The notes beneath the pieces are model-generated. The model did not search any database and was not told the origin of the DNA. It saw nothing but the letters and a program-made list of their open reading frames with translations. Shown in pieces: positions 13,030 through 19,581 of a stretch of DNA of 24,466 nucleotides. A program made the translations under genes and the position numbers. Numbering within the stretch: the stretch's first letter is position 1; every line of letters begins with the position of its first letter. The DNA is from a virus: the IMG/VR virus record IMGVR_UViG_3300028173_000644, positions 1 through 24,466 of that record. One strand, given 5' to 3'.

Positions 13030-13359
13030 CTACTCTCCGCATCCAGCACAGCAGGAAGATCCCCGCCCGATGCAGTCGCGGCCCTGGCTGGTGAAGCCGT
13101 AGGAGTCGCACTCGCTCGGGTGCAGGCGGTCCTCTGGGATCTGACTCATACGCCCGGCCACGCTGTCGCAGTCGGGCGAGCATACCCACACGCCGTCAGC
13201 GATCTCTGCGCCGTCAGGATGCGACGGGCACGAGTAGTCCCACCCGTCAATCTGCGCCACGTCGGCCACTGGCTCGGCTCGCTCGCAAGTATGCACCGGA
13301 GACCCGCAGACACAGCATGGCACGATGGGGGCGGCGGGGTCGCAGCATGTGGGGATCAT
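13030..13359 (-). CDS. Cysteine-rich protein, 109 aa, probably metal-binding
   Basis: ATG 13359 overlaps the upstream stop (ATGA) and has AGGAGG five bases before it. Fourteen Cys residues are spread over the length: IPTCCD, VPCCVCGSPVHTCE, DYSCPSH, WVCSPDC, SECDSYG, RDCIG and SSCCAGCGE. Several CxxC-type pairs suggest two or three zinc sites. No defined family is recognised. It lies in the run of small accessory genes upstream of the regulators, and a nucleic-acid or protein-interaction role is only a guess. Confidence 0.72.
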   Translation of the reverse strand: MIPTCCDPAAPIVPCCVCGSPVHTCERAEPVADVAQIDGWDYSCPSHPDGAEIADGVWVCSPDCDSVAGRMSQIPEDRLHPSECDSYGFTSQGRDCIGRGSSCCAGCGE

Positions 13360-13607
13360 CTCTTCCTCCTGGTTGTCTCGTTGATCTCGTCGTCCTTGAA
13401 TCTCTCGAGCCGCGCAAGACGCAGGCGCCCGACGAACAACGAGCACCGCTCACGGTCCTTGTCCGTGATCCGCGGCTCGTCCAGAACCGGCGGGCGGACG
13501 TGCTCACCTTCGTTCATGCGCTGGACCTCGTCCACGAGGTCGCCGACCCTGCCGGCCCGAACCCGTCTGTCGTAACGGGTGAATCGGGCGTGGATCGTGT
13601 CCGCCAT
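13356..13607 (-). CDS. Hypothetical protein, 83 aa
   Basis: ATG 13607 has GGGGAG six bases upstream, supplied by junction repeat C. The protein is basic and charged (MADTIHARFTRYDRRVRAGR, then VGDLVDEVQRMNEG) and ends in a basic tail, NETTRRKR. A helical, possibly DNA-associated protein would fit, but no domain is recognised. Its stop overlaps the Cys-rich gene start. Confidence 0.68.
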   Translation of the reverse strand: MADTIHARFTRYDRRVRAGRVGDLVDEVQRMNEGEHVRPPVLDEPRITDKDRERCSLFVGRLRLARLERFKDDEINETTRRKR

Positions 13608-13610
13608 TGG

Positions 13611-13640
13611 CTACTCCCCTCGGGCGCAAGCGGCAGCCTC
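13611..13640 (-). repeat. Junction repeat copy C
   Basis: It is identical over 30 bases to copy A. It forms the end of the truncated cytosine methyltransferase gene and the ribosome binding site for the 83-aa gene whose ATG is at 13607. Confidence 0.85.
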
Positions 13641-13754
13641 CAGGGTCCTGCACGCCGCCTCGTTCCATTCCACGCAGAGCAGGTGGTCCATGCCTGCGCG
13701 TTTCAGGCCGATGGCGGCGCCGCCTGCCCCGGCGAATAGCTCGAGGACGTTCAC
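13611..13754 (-). pseudogene. Truncated C5-cytosine DNA methyltransferase (N-terminal 47 aa)
   Basis: It starts at GTG 13754 (TAGTG overlap), with GGAGGG seven bases upstream. MNVLELFAGAGGAAIGLKRA is motif I of C5-cytosine methyltransferases (FAGAGG, residues 7-12), and LLCVEWNEAACRTLEAA is the next conserved segment. A full enzyme needs about 250 more residues, including the Pro-Cys catalytic motif, which are absent here and in the downstream frames. The reading frame ends inside junction repeat C. This looks like a remnant cut at a recombination junction; a short expressed peptide cannot be excluded because its ribosome binding site is intact. Confidence 0.85.
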
Positions 13755-13954
13755 TACTTCACCCTCCGCGCCCCGTGCGGCTTCCTCTCGCGCCCCAGCT
13801 CGTCGAGACACGCCCACCCCGGCGCGCGCCCGCAGTACGGACACGCGACGGACAGCGGCCCGTCGGTGAGCTCCGTGCAGTCGAGGGCCAGGGCGAGGCG
13901 GAGGAGGAGATCGCGGGTTCGGGCGTCGGGGGTTTGGAGGTGGAGGGCGGTCAT
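13754..13954 (-). CDS. Mini zinc-finger protein, 66 aa
   Basis: ATG 13954 overlaps the previous stop (ATGA) with GAGG just upstream. Residues 39-49 read CPYCGRAPGWAC, the CxxCGxxPGxxC zinc motif seen in many actinobacterial and phage small proteins, followed by a His and basic residues (KPHGARRVK). The same motif occurs in the next gene upstream, so the two are probably paralogues. The function is unknown; a nucleic-acid-binding accessory role is likely. Confidence 0.75.
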   Translation of the reverse strand: MTALHLQTPDARTRDLLLRLALALDCTELTDGPLSVACPYCGRAPGWACLDELGRERKPHGARRVK

Positions 13955-14262
13955 TCCTCGCCGCCTTCCATGCCCGCCGCAGCATCCAGGATGGCGGCCC
14001 TCTTGGTCTCCCACGCGTCCAGCCGCGCCTTGTGCCACCTGTGCTTGCCCAGGGTCTGGCGATTGCACGGGACGCCAGGAGCGGCCCCACAGCGGCTACA
14101 GGGGCAGGACAGGACACCCTGCTCCAGTAGCTGGTTGAGCCGCGCACGGACGAGCCGGAGCCGTTCCTCCTCCTCCCATCGGGCCTGGGCTTCTGGGGAG
14201 ACGGAGCCGCTCGCGAGGAGGGGCGCCATCATGAGGAGGGGCAGCATGCTTCGCCGGGCCAT
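13951..14262 (-). CDS. Mini zinc-finger protein, 103 aa
   Basis: ATG 14262 lies in a TGATG overlap, with GGAGG upstream. It begins MARRSMLPLLMMAPLLASGS, a short hydrophobic stretch, then an Arg/Glu-rich helix. Residues ~63-74 are CSRCGAAPGVPCN, followed by HRWH. The Cys-x2-Cys-Gly-x2-Pro-Gly-x2-Cys core plus His matches the neighbouring 66-aa protein. The hydrophobic start is too weak to call a signal peptide with confidence. Confidence 0.75.
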   Translation of the reverse strand: MARRSMLPLLMMAPLLASGSVSPEAQARWEEEERLRLVRARLNQLLEQGVLSCPCSRCGAAPGVPCNRQTLGKHRWHKARLDAWETKRAAILDAAAGMEGGEE

Positions 14263-14771
14263 CACTCCACCTCCCCCTCGATCTCCTCGACGACAGGCGC
14301 CACCCCCCGAATGCTCCTCGCGATCCCCAACGCCACGCGCCGCGTCACCCTCGCACGGCCCCTGGAGTTGCGCGGGCTCCAGAGTTCGACCGTGCCGTCC
14401 TCCAGTGTCTCGACGGCGCACCTGCCGTAGTCCGTGCAGCCGCCATGCTCGATGGCGTGGGCGATCTCGAGCATCTCGTGGCCGTCACCCTCGATATCGG
14501 AGTAGTCGAGCAGGCGACCGCTGAACCGAAGCGCCGAGCCAGGAATTCCGTCCCAGTTGACGCGCTCGACCCAGTGCCGGCCCTCGTGCTCGGCCCACTG
14601 GATGCTGTACCAATCCCAGTCGGGGTCCTCGTTGGGGACGCATGCGGCGTCTCTGTCGGATGCGCTCATGTCTGGCTCCTTGCTCGGGGAAATCGGCATC
14701 AGATCGTCCAGGTCTCGGTAGAACGAGCCGGGGGCGAAGGCGGGGAGGTGTTGCGTTCTGGTGGGGGTCAT
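14262..14771 (-). CDS. Hypothetical protein, 169 aa
   Basis: ATG 14771 has GGAGG five bases upstream; an internal ATG at 14669 is an alternative. Acidic and aromatic residues dominate the middle (DWDWYSIQWAEHEGRHWVER), followed by a possible beta-rich part (CAVETLEDGTVELWSPRN) and an acidic tail. No family is recognised. It is coupled to the zinc-finger gene downstream. Confidence 0.7.
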   Translation of the reverse strand: MTPTRTQHLPAFAPGSFYRDLDDLMPISPSKEPDMSASDRDAACVPNEDPDWDWYSIQWAEHEGRHWVERVNWDGIPGSALRFSGRLLDYSDIEGDGHEMLEIAHAIEHGGCTDYGRCAVETLEDGTVELWSPRNSRGRARVTRRVALGIARSIRGVAPVVEEIEGEVE

Positions 14772-14830
14772 GTCTGCCTCCACGCCCGCCAGCACCACGG
14801 GCCGGCGGGCGTCGTCGAGTCTCTGCTCAT
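14768..14830 (-). CDS. Possible 20-aa coupling peptide
   Basis: A frame begins at ATG 14830, overlapping the stop of the DUF2303-like gene (ATGA). It ends at a TGA overlapping the next ATG at 14771. It is rich in Trp, Pro and Arg. Both junctions match the local style, so it may carry ribosomes across the gap. It is too short to judge as a protein. Confidence 0.3.
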   Translation of the reverse strand: MSRDSTTPAGPWCWRAWRQT

Positions 14831-15654
14831 CCCAGCCGAGGAACGATCTGCGTCTTGGCGCGACCCTGGCCCACTCGGCAGCCCGTCACGGCGACCAGGC
14901 CCTGGCGCAGCGCGTCGGACACGTCGCAGAGCGCGGAGTGCTCCACCAGCGGGCGGGAGGGCATGGTGAACTTGAAGATCGGGCGCCCCTTGTCGTCCTT
15001 GTCCATGCTCAGCAGCAGCTCGCAGGCGTAGGAGCAGCCCTCGCCGTCGATCTCGACGCCGCGGAACCACGGGATCTCGATGTTGACCACGTCGGGCAGG
15101 GTGACGCTCATCTGCTCGCCGCGGCTCGCCGACTGCACCACGGTTCGGCCCTTGCTGTCCACCTCGCTCACCCACTCCTCTTTCGCGGTCAGCTTGAGGG
15201 TGAGGAACTTGGAGAGCAGGAAGTCTGCGCCGCCGTCGTCGGTGACGGCTCCGCCGAATCCGCGCAGATGCTCGACCACCTGCTGCTGGGTCTTCCACGC
15301 CGCCATGCCCAGCCACGCCTTGCACGCTGGATGAGTCACCAGGGAGAGCGTGAGCATGTCCTGGTACCGCTCGCCGGGGCTGGTGTGGCAGGTGACGCTC
15401 GAGGAGGAGCCGTCCACCAGCACGTCGCAGGGGCTGCTCTCGTGCCGGTCGGCGATGAAGGCGCAGAAGTCGGACAGGTCGGTGAAGACGTGCTCGACGA
15501 CGCGGGCCTTGGGGCCGGTGATGTGAGTCTCTCGCCACTTCTCTCCGTCCCGGAGAACGTGGATCTCACCGTTGCCGTCCGGGGAGGGCAGGACCTTGAC
15601 GGGCTCGTGGTTGTCGCGGATGGCGGTCAGGATGCTGTCGATGAGGTTCTTCAT
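14827..15654 (-). CDS. DUF2303 (YfdQ-like) phage protein, 275 aa
   Basis: ATG 15654 starts MKNLIDSILTAIRDNHEPVK. The central part has the features of DUF2303 proteins found in prophages (YfdQ type): FCAFIADRHESSPCDVLVDG, HPACKAWLG, then LKLTAKEEWVSEVDSKGRTV and VNIEIPWFRGVEIDGEG, which reads as a beta-rich domain. The biochemical role of the family is not established; members occur in early and recombination regions of phages. It sits four bases downstream of the 104-aa gene, presumably in one transcript. The family call is by recognition of the overall pattern. Confidence 0.7.
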   Translation of the reverse strand: MKNLIDSILTAIRDNHEPVKVLPSPDGNGEIHVLRDGEKWRETHITGPKARVVEHVFTDLSDFCAFIADRHESSPCDVLVDGSSSSVTCHTSPGERYQDMLTLSLVTHPACKAWLGMAAWKTQQQVVEHLRGFGGAVTDDGGADFLLSKFLTLKLTAKEEWVSEVDSKGRTVVQSASRGEQMSVTLPDVVNIEIPWFRGVEIDGEGCSYACELLLSMDKDDKGRPIFKFTMPSRPLVEHSALCDVSDALRQGLVAVTGCRVGQGRAKTQIVPRLG

Positions 15655-15658
15655 GGTC

Positions 15659-15973
15659 TCACTCGTTGCTGGGGATGGCGAACAGGTTCTCCTGCTCGGG
15701 TTCGGGCTCGACGAACACGGCGCCGCCCGTGATGTGGGCCGGCTTGCCGTGGGTCTTCTTGTTGGGTTCCTTGGTGGTGACGAGTCCGTGGACGCTGGCC
15801 GTCCCGAGCTTTGTCATGCGGACTTCGACCTTGGCGGTGACGACGACGCTGAACACGTCGCCCTTGTAGTCCTCGCGCTCGGCGTAGACGTCAGCCACGC
15901 GGGACATGGCCTCCATGAATCCGGACGCGATGCCGGGCACTTGGTCGATGGTGAGTTCTGCGAGATCGGGCAT
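15659..15973 (-). CDS. Hypothetical protein, 104 aa
   Basis: ATG 15973 has AGGAG with a short spacer; the longer frame to 16159 is antisense-like and lacks a site. The sequence (MPDLAELTIDQVPGIASGFM) continues with a beta-rich stretch, DVFSVVVTAKVEVRM, and ends in an acidic tail. It pairs with the DUF2303-like gene. No family is recognised. Confidence 0.7.
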   Translation of the reverse strand: MPDLAELTIDQVPGIASGFMEAMSRVADVYAEREDYKGDVFSVVVTAKVEVRMTKLGTASVHGLVTTKEPNKKTHGKPAHITGGAVFVEPEPEQENLFAIPSNE

Positions 15974-15993
15974 GTTGCCTCTCCTGTTGTGCC

Positions 15994-16641
15994 CTATCGG
16001 GCGGTTTGAACTTGTTCGATTCGCCGGCCGGCGTCTGCAATCAGGCCGGCCTCGGCTTCGTTGTGATCCTCGATGAGCAGGCCGCCAGGAATGCGCCGCG
16101 CAAGGTCGATACAGTCCTGCTTTCCGCACTTTCTTGGCAGGCCAACAGTGGTCCGCCACTCCGCCACCGACAGCCGCGACGGGTAGAAGCCCAGCGCCCT
16201 GAACAGGGCCTGCTCCACGCGCCCCAGGTAGGCGCCCAGGCCGACCCAGGACTTGACCGAGCCCGAGCCCTTGCGCGCCGCCACGGGGCGTTCTGCGCTG
16301 CCTCTAGTGGCATGGCGGGCCCCACAGATGCGGGCGAGCTCGGCAGCTACCACCTCGAGCTCATGCCCGCCGCGCTCGTCCTGGGCGTCACGCCACCGCA
16401 CGACCCAGAACGCCACGAGTTGCCCGTCGTCGTCCAAGAGCGCGATCCCCGTCGTGGCGCCAGGGTCGATGCCGATGTGGTACCGCTGGAGCCTGGAGGG
16501 CCTGGGCTTGGGGGCGGGCTGGACCAACTCCTGCTGCTCGTGGCAGGCCTCGGCGAGGTAGCCGACTCCGCACGCCTCGCAGTGGTGGCGCTGGATGGCG
16601 GGCTCCCACTTGGTGGGGTGGCCCTTGGGGCAGTGGATCAT
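15994..16641 (-). CDS. RuvC-like Holliday junction resolvase with N-terminal zinc finger
   Basis: ATG 16641 overlaps the upstream stop. Residues 1-33 contain CPKGH, CEACG and a further Cys, a zinc finger. The RNase H-fold core starts at 54 with YHIGIDPGATTGIALLDDDG (Asp59), as in RuvC and related phage resolvases. Glu residues follow at GGHELEVVAAEL (about 94-101). The C-terminal DHNEAEAGLIA (192-202) matches the His-x-x-x-Asp-Ala-type catalytic end of RuvC. It would resolve replication or recombination junctions before packaging. Zinc-finger fusions of this kind are less usual than bare RuvC folds. Confidence 0.85.
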   Translation of the reverse strand: MIHCPKGHPTKWEPAIQRHHCEACGVGYLAEACHEQQELVQPAPKPRPSRLQRYHIGIDPGATTGIALLDDDGQLVAFWVVRWRDAQDERGGHELEVVAAELARICGARHATRGSAERPVAARKGSGSVKSWVGLGAYLGRVEQALFRALGFYPSRLSVAEWRTTVGLPRKCGKQDCIDLARRIPGGLLIEDHNEAEAGLIADAGRRIEQVQTAR

Positions 16642-17108
16642 GGCGCGGCCTCCAGGGCGGCGACAGCCACAACGAGCGCCTCTTCGCGAGACTGCGGTAT
16701 GACCAACGGAGACGTGTCCCAGAAAGCGTCAGGGGCAATCGCCTGGCCCTGCTTTCGGCCCGTGCTGTGCCTCACGAGCCAGCCAACGATTCCCCATCCG
16801 TCTTCGCCGATCCTGTCGTAGCTCGGATCGGTGTAGACAGGGCCGCCGACAGATTCCTCGATGAGTCCTTGCACGGCGCCGCGGGTGGCGTCGTCCCTCA
16901 AATCCGGCCACGCGTCGTGGAAGATCGCCGCGTTCTCTGGCCTGACCCGGTGGTCGCCGTCGCAGATCCCGCCGTGGATGGTGCCGCAGTCGTAAGACCA
17001 CGACACGCGCCGGCCTTGGTCGTCGAGCATCCCCGGCCGCCACGCGAACCGGGGGCACGCTACGAGCCGCTGACCGAGGGCGCGGGCTTGGTCTGGGGTG
17101 GGGGTCAT
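16638..17108 (-). CDS. Hypothetical phage protein, 156 aa
   Basis: ATG 17108 overlaps the upstream stop (ATGA). The sequence begins MTPTPDQARALGQRLVACPR, with FAWRPGMLDDQGRRVSWSYD, AWPDLRDDATRGAVQGLIEE and a C-terminal SREEALVVAVAALEAAP. This pattern is familiar from many phage hypothetical proteins, but no function is attached to it that I know of. It is coupled to the resolvase gene. Confidence 0.75.
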   Translation of the reverse strand: MTPTPDQARALGQRLVACPRFAWRPGMLDDQGRRVSWSYDCGTIHGGICDGDHRVRPENAAIFHDAWPDLRDDATRGAVQGLIEESVGGPVYTDPSYDRIGEDGWGIVGWLVRHSTGRKQGQAIAPDAFWDTSPLVIPQSREEALVVAVAALEAAP

Positions 17109-17320
17109 GATGCCCCCGTCTTCCAGTCCCCGTCCGCATCCAGATGCGGAGGCGGCCACCCGCGCGCCCTGATGTTCAGGTGGCGCATGAGCCGGTTCCA
17201 GACCAGGAACACGATCCTGAACGGGTAGGCAGCCAAGGACGCGCCCAAGACGGCCAGCAGGAAGGCGCCACAGAACGGCCAGAAGCCGGAGAAGGCGTAG
17301 CTGAGGTAGGCTTCGGTCAT
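17105..17320 (-). CDS. Small membrane protein, 71 aa
   Basis: ATG 17320 overlaps the previous stop. A hydrophobic segment at residues ~12-42 (FWPFCGAFLLAVLGASLAAY, then FRIVFLVW) could form one long or two short membrane helices. A basic stretch follows (NRLMRHLNIRARG), so the C-terminus is probably cytoplasmic. No motif identifies it. Candidates are a superinfection-exclusion or membrane-anchor protein; this is inference from topology alone. Confidence 0.7.
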   Translation of the reverse strand: MTEAYLSYAFSGFWPFCGAFLLAVLGASLAAYPFRIVFLVWNRLMRHLNIRARGWPPPHLDADGDWKTGAS

Positions 17321-17670
17321 GATGCCTCCACCGTCACGACCCGGCCCATGCCGAGGCGTTCGCATTCGCGGGCGATGGCCAGCACGTTGTCGATGCTGTA
17401 GCTCCGCATCATCGGCGTATCGGTACCGTCCGGCATGCTCGCCACCAGCGGCCAGATCGCCATCTGCTGCGGGATGCCTTGCCAGACGAGGGCGAGGGCG
17501 TGCTCCCATCCGGTCACGTCGGTCGTGCCCCACAGCGTTCCGGCGCCGATCCACTTGGTCTCGCCGGGGCGCAGGAATGCAGAAGCCACGACAGCGCCGG
17601 TCCCAGCCTTGTCGTAGAGTAGCAACGACTCCAGCCGCTCGCAGGGGATGAAGAGGATGTGGTGGGTCAT
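17317..17670 (-). CDS. Hypothetical protein, 117 aa
   Basis: ATG 17670 overlaps the previous stop (ATGA). The sequence MTHHILFIPCERLESLLLYD continues into a region that looks globular (GETKWIGAGTLWGTTDVTGW) and ends in a helix near NVLAIARECERLGMGRVVTV. No known domain is recognised. It belongs to the coupled series between the regulator and the membrane protein. Confidence 0.7.
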   Translation of the reverse strand: MTHHILFIPCERLESLLLYDKAGTGAVVASAFLRPGETKWIGAGTLWGTTDVTGWEHALALVWQGIPQQMAIWPLVASMPDGTDTPMMRSYSIDNVLAIARECERLGMGRVVTVEAS

Positions 17671-17897
17671 GGCGTCGCACCAAAGAACCGCGCGAGGGCC
17701 TGGGCCGCCGCGACCTGGGCGCGCTGCTCCATGACGGCCGCGAACACCTGCAACTCGGCGGGGTCGATGTCGAGCCCGTCGGCAGCGGTGTGGTAGTTGG
17801 CGAAGCCGTCCAGGATGGCGTCGTGCAGGACGCGGCGTAGCTTGTGATGGCTGAACTGTGGCGCGGCCGGGTAGGCGGTGTCTCCGTGGGGGGTCAT
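17667..17897 (-). CDS. Hypothetical protein, 76 aa
   Basis: ATG 17897 overlaps the regulator's stop (ATGA), so it is translated directly after it. The protein is helical, with HHKLRRVLHDAILDGFANYH and FAAVMEQRAQVAAAQALARF. No domain is recognised. Confidence 0.7.
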   Translation of the reverse strand: MTPHGDTAYPAAPQFSHHKLRRVLHDAILDGFANYHTAADGLDIDPAELQVFAAVMEQRAQVAAAQALARFFGATP

Positions 17898-18118
17898 CGT
17901 CTCGGCCCCTCTGCGTGCACGAGGTCCGCCGGGTCCATGCCGAGAATGACGGACAGCTTGCCAATGGCAAGGCGTGGAATGTCCGTCTTACCGGATACCC
18001 AGTTCCGGACCGTGCGCTCGGAGCATTGATAGCCGGCGTCCGCGAGCCGTCCGTGCATGGTCTGGACAGACCAATTCAGGGCCGCCATTCGTTCAGTGAT
18101 CTTGTCGGTGATGGTCAT
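17894..18118 (-). CDS. XRE/Cro-like helix-turn-helix regulator, 74 aa
   Basis: ATG 18118 has AGGAGG five bases upstream. The protein has the form of a small Cro/C2-type repressor: MTITDKITERMAALNWSVQT, then a helix-turn-helix in QCSERTVRNWVSGKTDIPRL and a dimer-like end, IGKLSVILGMDPADL. It is the first gene of the long minus-strand operon and sits at a divergent control region facing the ParB-like gene. That is the usual place of a phage genetic-switch regulator. No partner repressor with a cleavable domain is seen in the window. Confidence 0.82.
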   Translation of the reverse strand: MTITDKITERMAALNWSVQTMHGRLADAGYQCSERTVRNWVSGKTDIPRLAIGKLSVILGMDPADLVHAEGPRR

Positions 18119-18136
18119 CGAGCCTCCTTGCAGGGA

Positions 18137-18165
18137 AGCATAGCAGCACTATCGCGGCATGACAA
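18137..18165 (-). promoter_or_regulatory. Leftward promoter of the regulator operon
   Basis: Minus strand: TTGTCA at 18160-18165, a 17-base spacer and TATGCT at 18137-18142. This is a near-consensus sigma-70-type promoter. Transcription would start about 12 bases before the regulator ribosome binding site. Confidence 0.75.
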
Positions 18166-18249
18166 ATCTTTCCGGCGCAACCCTCGCGCGTAGATGCTGT
18201 CACGGTGGCGCGCACATTATCGGCGACGGCAATTTTCTTCCGTTTTCTC

Positions 18250-18278
18250 TTGCCACCCACGCCCCGGCTCTATATGCT
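18250..18278 (+). promoter_or_regulatory. Rightward promoter of the ParB-like gene
   Basis: Plus strand: TTGCCA at 18250-18255, a 17-base spacer and TATGCT at 18273-18278. It matches the leftward promoter in spacing and -10. The 72 bases between the two -35 boxes (about 18166-18249) would hold operators; I see no clear palindrome there by eye. Confidence 0.75.
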
Positions 18279-18311
18279 TCGTGGCGTACCCCAACGAACC
18301 GCGAGGACAGC

Positions 18312-19172
18312 ATGAACATCCTGGACAAGTCCCCCACGCAGCATCTCCACCCGATGCCGCACGGGTTTTCCCCCGACAAGGCGCGGGCCTACAAGTGGGC
18401 CGACGTGCAGCCGCTCGGCGAGATCCGAAGGGTGTCGAAGTTCGACCTCAACATCGACGGCAGATACCAGCGCGAGGCGGTCAGCGACGTCAAGGTCACC
18501 AAGATCGCGAAGTCCTGGAGTTGGCCGCTCTGCGGCGTCATCGCCGTCGCGCGACGGGCCGACGATACCCTCTGGGTCACCGACGGCGGCCACCGTGTCC
18601 GGGCCGCGTTCCAGCGTGGGGAGATCGATGAGTTGCCCTGCATCATCTCTCGCTATGCGGACCTCGCCGAGGAGGCCCAGGCGTTCCTGGACGCGAACCT
18701 GCTGACCTCCAACGTCAGCGCGTACCACAAGTATCGCGCTGGAGTCCAGGCCAACGACGCCACGGCCATCGCCACGAAGGCGATCATGGATCGGCACGGA
18801 TACACGATCGCGCGTGGCGGGAAGTACCGCGGCCCGGTCATCCACGCGATCGGCATCCTCGTCACAATCGTCAGGCAGGACGAGGAGCGGGCCGCCGCAG
18901 CCTTTGACGCGCTGGTCAAGATCAGCAAGCACGAGCACATCGGCTCCGAGGCGCTGAAAGGCTACTTCTGGCTCGCCGCTCGCGCCCCTGCCATTCTCAC
19001 GCCGAAAGCCGTCAAGCGGCTGCAAGACGTCGGGCTGCCCACGATCGAGGAGGCCATCCGCAAGGTGAAGATCGTCGTCGGCACGGCTGGCGCGAGGACA
19101 TGCGGCATCGGGATCGCGAACGCCTACAACCACCGCCTCCGTCGCAACAAGATCGACACGGCGACCCTCTAA
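18312..19172 (+). CDS. ParB-like (DUF6551-type) protein, 286 aa
   Basis: ATG 18312 has GAGG five bases upstream and is preferred over the longer frame to 18159, which would run through the promoter. Residues ~40-110 have the ParB/sulfiredoxin fold signature: DLNIDGRYQREAVSDVKVTK, then VARRADDTLWVTDGGHRVRA with the DGGHR motif. A helical region follows (SAYHKYRAGVQANDATAIAT, IMDRHGYTI). This matches DUF6551-type phage proteins. Its place as first rightward gene at the switch region suggests an early or regulatory DNA-binding role. ParB-fold proteins may bind CTP or act as nucleases, and which applies here is not visible. Confidence 0.8.
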   Translation: MNILDKSPTQHLHPMPHGFSPDKARAYKWADVQPLGEIRRVSKFDLNIDGRYQREAVSDVKVTKIAKSWSWPLCGVIAVARRADDTLWVTDGGHRVRAAFQRGEIDELPCIISRYADLAEEAQAFLDANLLTSNVSAYHKYRAGVQANDATAIATKAIMDRHGYTIARGGKYRGPVIHAIGILVTIVRQDEERAAAAFDALVKISKHEHIGSEALKGYFWLAARAPAILTPKAVKRLQDVGLPTIEEAIRKVKIVVGTAGARTCGIGIANAYNHRLRRNKIDTATL

Positions 19173-19330
19173 TGACCTACCGCCAGCCCATCCCCACCTC
19201 ACACCCCACAACGGGGACGGTATTCCCTCGACGGGGACGGGCTGGCACTCTCACCGGAACCCCGCGGCGACTGCCCCCAGCACCAATCCCGCCGGTGCGA
19301 GTCGCGGGGTTCCATCACTCTGGAGACGAC
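19173..19330 (+). promoter_or_regulatory. Structured intercistronic region: direct repeats and a long imperfect hairpin
   Basis: ACGGGGACGG occurs at 19211-19220 and 19231-19240, 20 bases apart. A large inverted repeat follows. GGAACCCC plus GCGACT (19256-19272, with a GCG bulge) pairs with AGTCGCGGGGTTCC (19300-19313), enclosing an inner GCACC/GGTGC stem (19280-19298). The structure ends 17 bases before ATG 19331. A frame through it from ATG 19172 is open, giving a 135-aa alternative to the next gene, but its sequence is Pro/Arg/Thr-rich and unlike protein. Confidence 0.6.
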
Positions 19331-19579
19331 ATGATCCACATTCACCGAGCCGCCGGAATCCTCGAGGCCACCGTGGGCCGTGAGCGGTCCGACGAACTTC
19401 TCTCACCCCTGATCGGGTCGTTCGTTCTGTCCCCGGAGGACTGCAAGCTGCTCTTGTCGGGCGGCGGCATCCTCAACAGCCACTCATGGGATAGCGAAGA
19501 ATCGCGGGCCCTGTACGCTCTCGAGCGTGGGATCCGGGACGTGGCTGACACGTTCACGACAGCAGAAGGCGAGGAGTAG
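19331..19579 (+). CDS. Hypothetical protein, 82 aa
   Basis: ATG 19331 has GGAG five bases upstream. The sequence MIHIHRAAGILEATVGRERS leads into DELLSPLIGSFVLSPEDCKL and ends in an acidic helix, RALYALERGIRDVADTF. No family is recognised. An in-frame extension to ATG 19172 exists but passes through the hairpin region and is not preferred. Confidence 0.72.
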   Translation: MIHIHRAAGILEATVGRERSDELLSPLIGSFVLSPEDCKLLLSGGGILNSHSWDSEESRALYALERGIRDVADTFTTAEGEE

Positions 19580-19581
19580 TC

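Noticed and set aside
18159-18311. N-terminal extension of the ParB-like protein
   Set aside because: It would place the promoter inside the coding region. The ATG at 18312 has a GAGG site and begins the recognisable protein.
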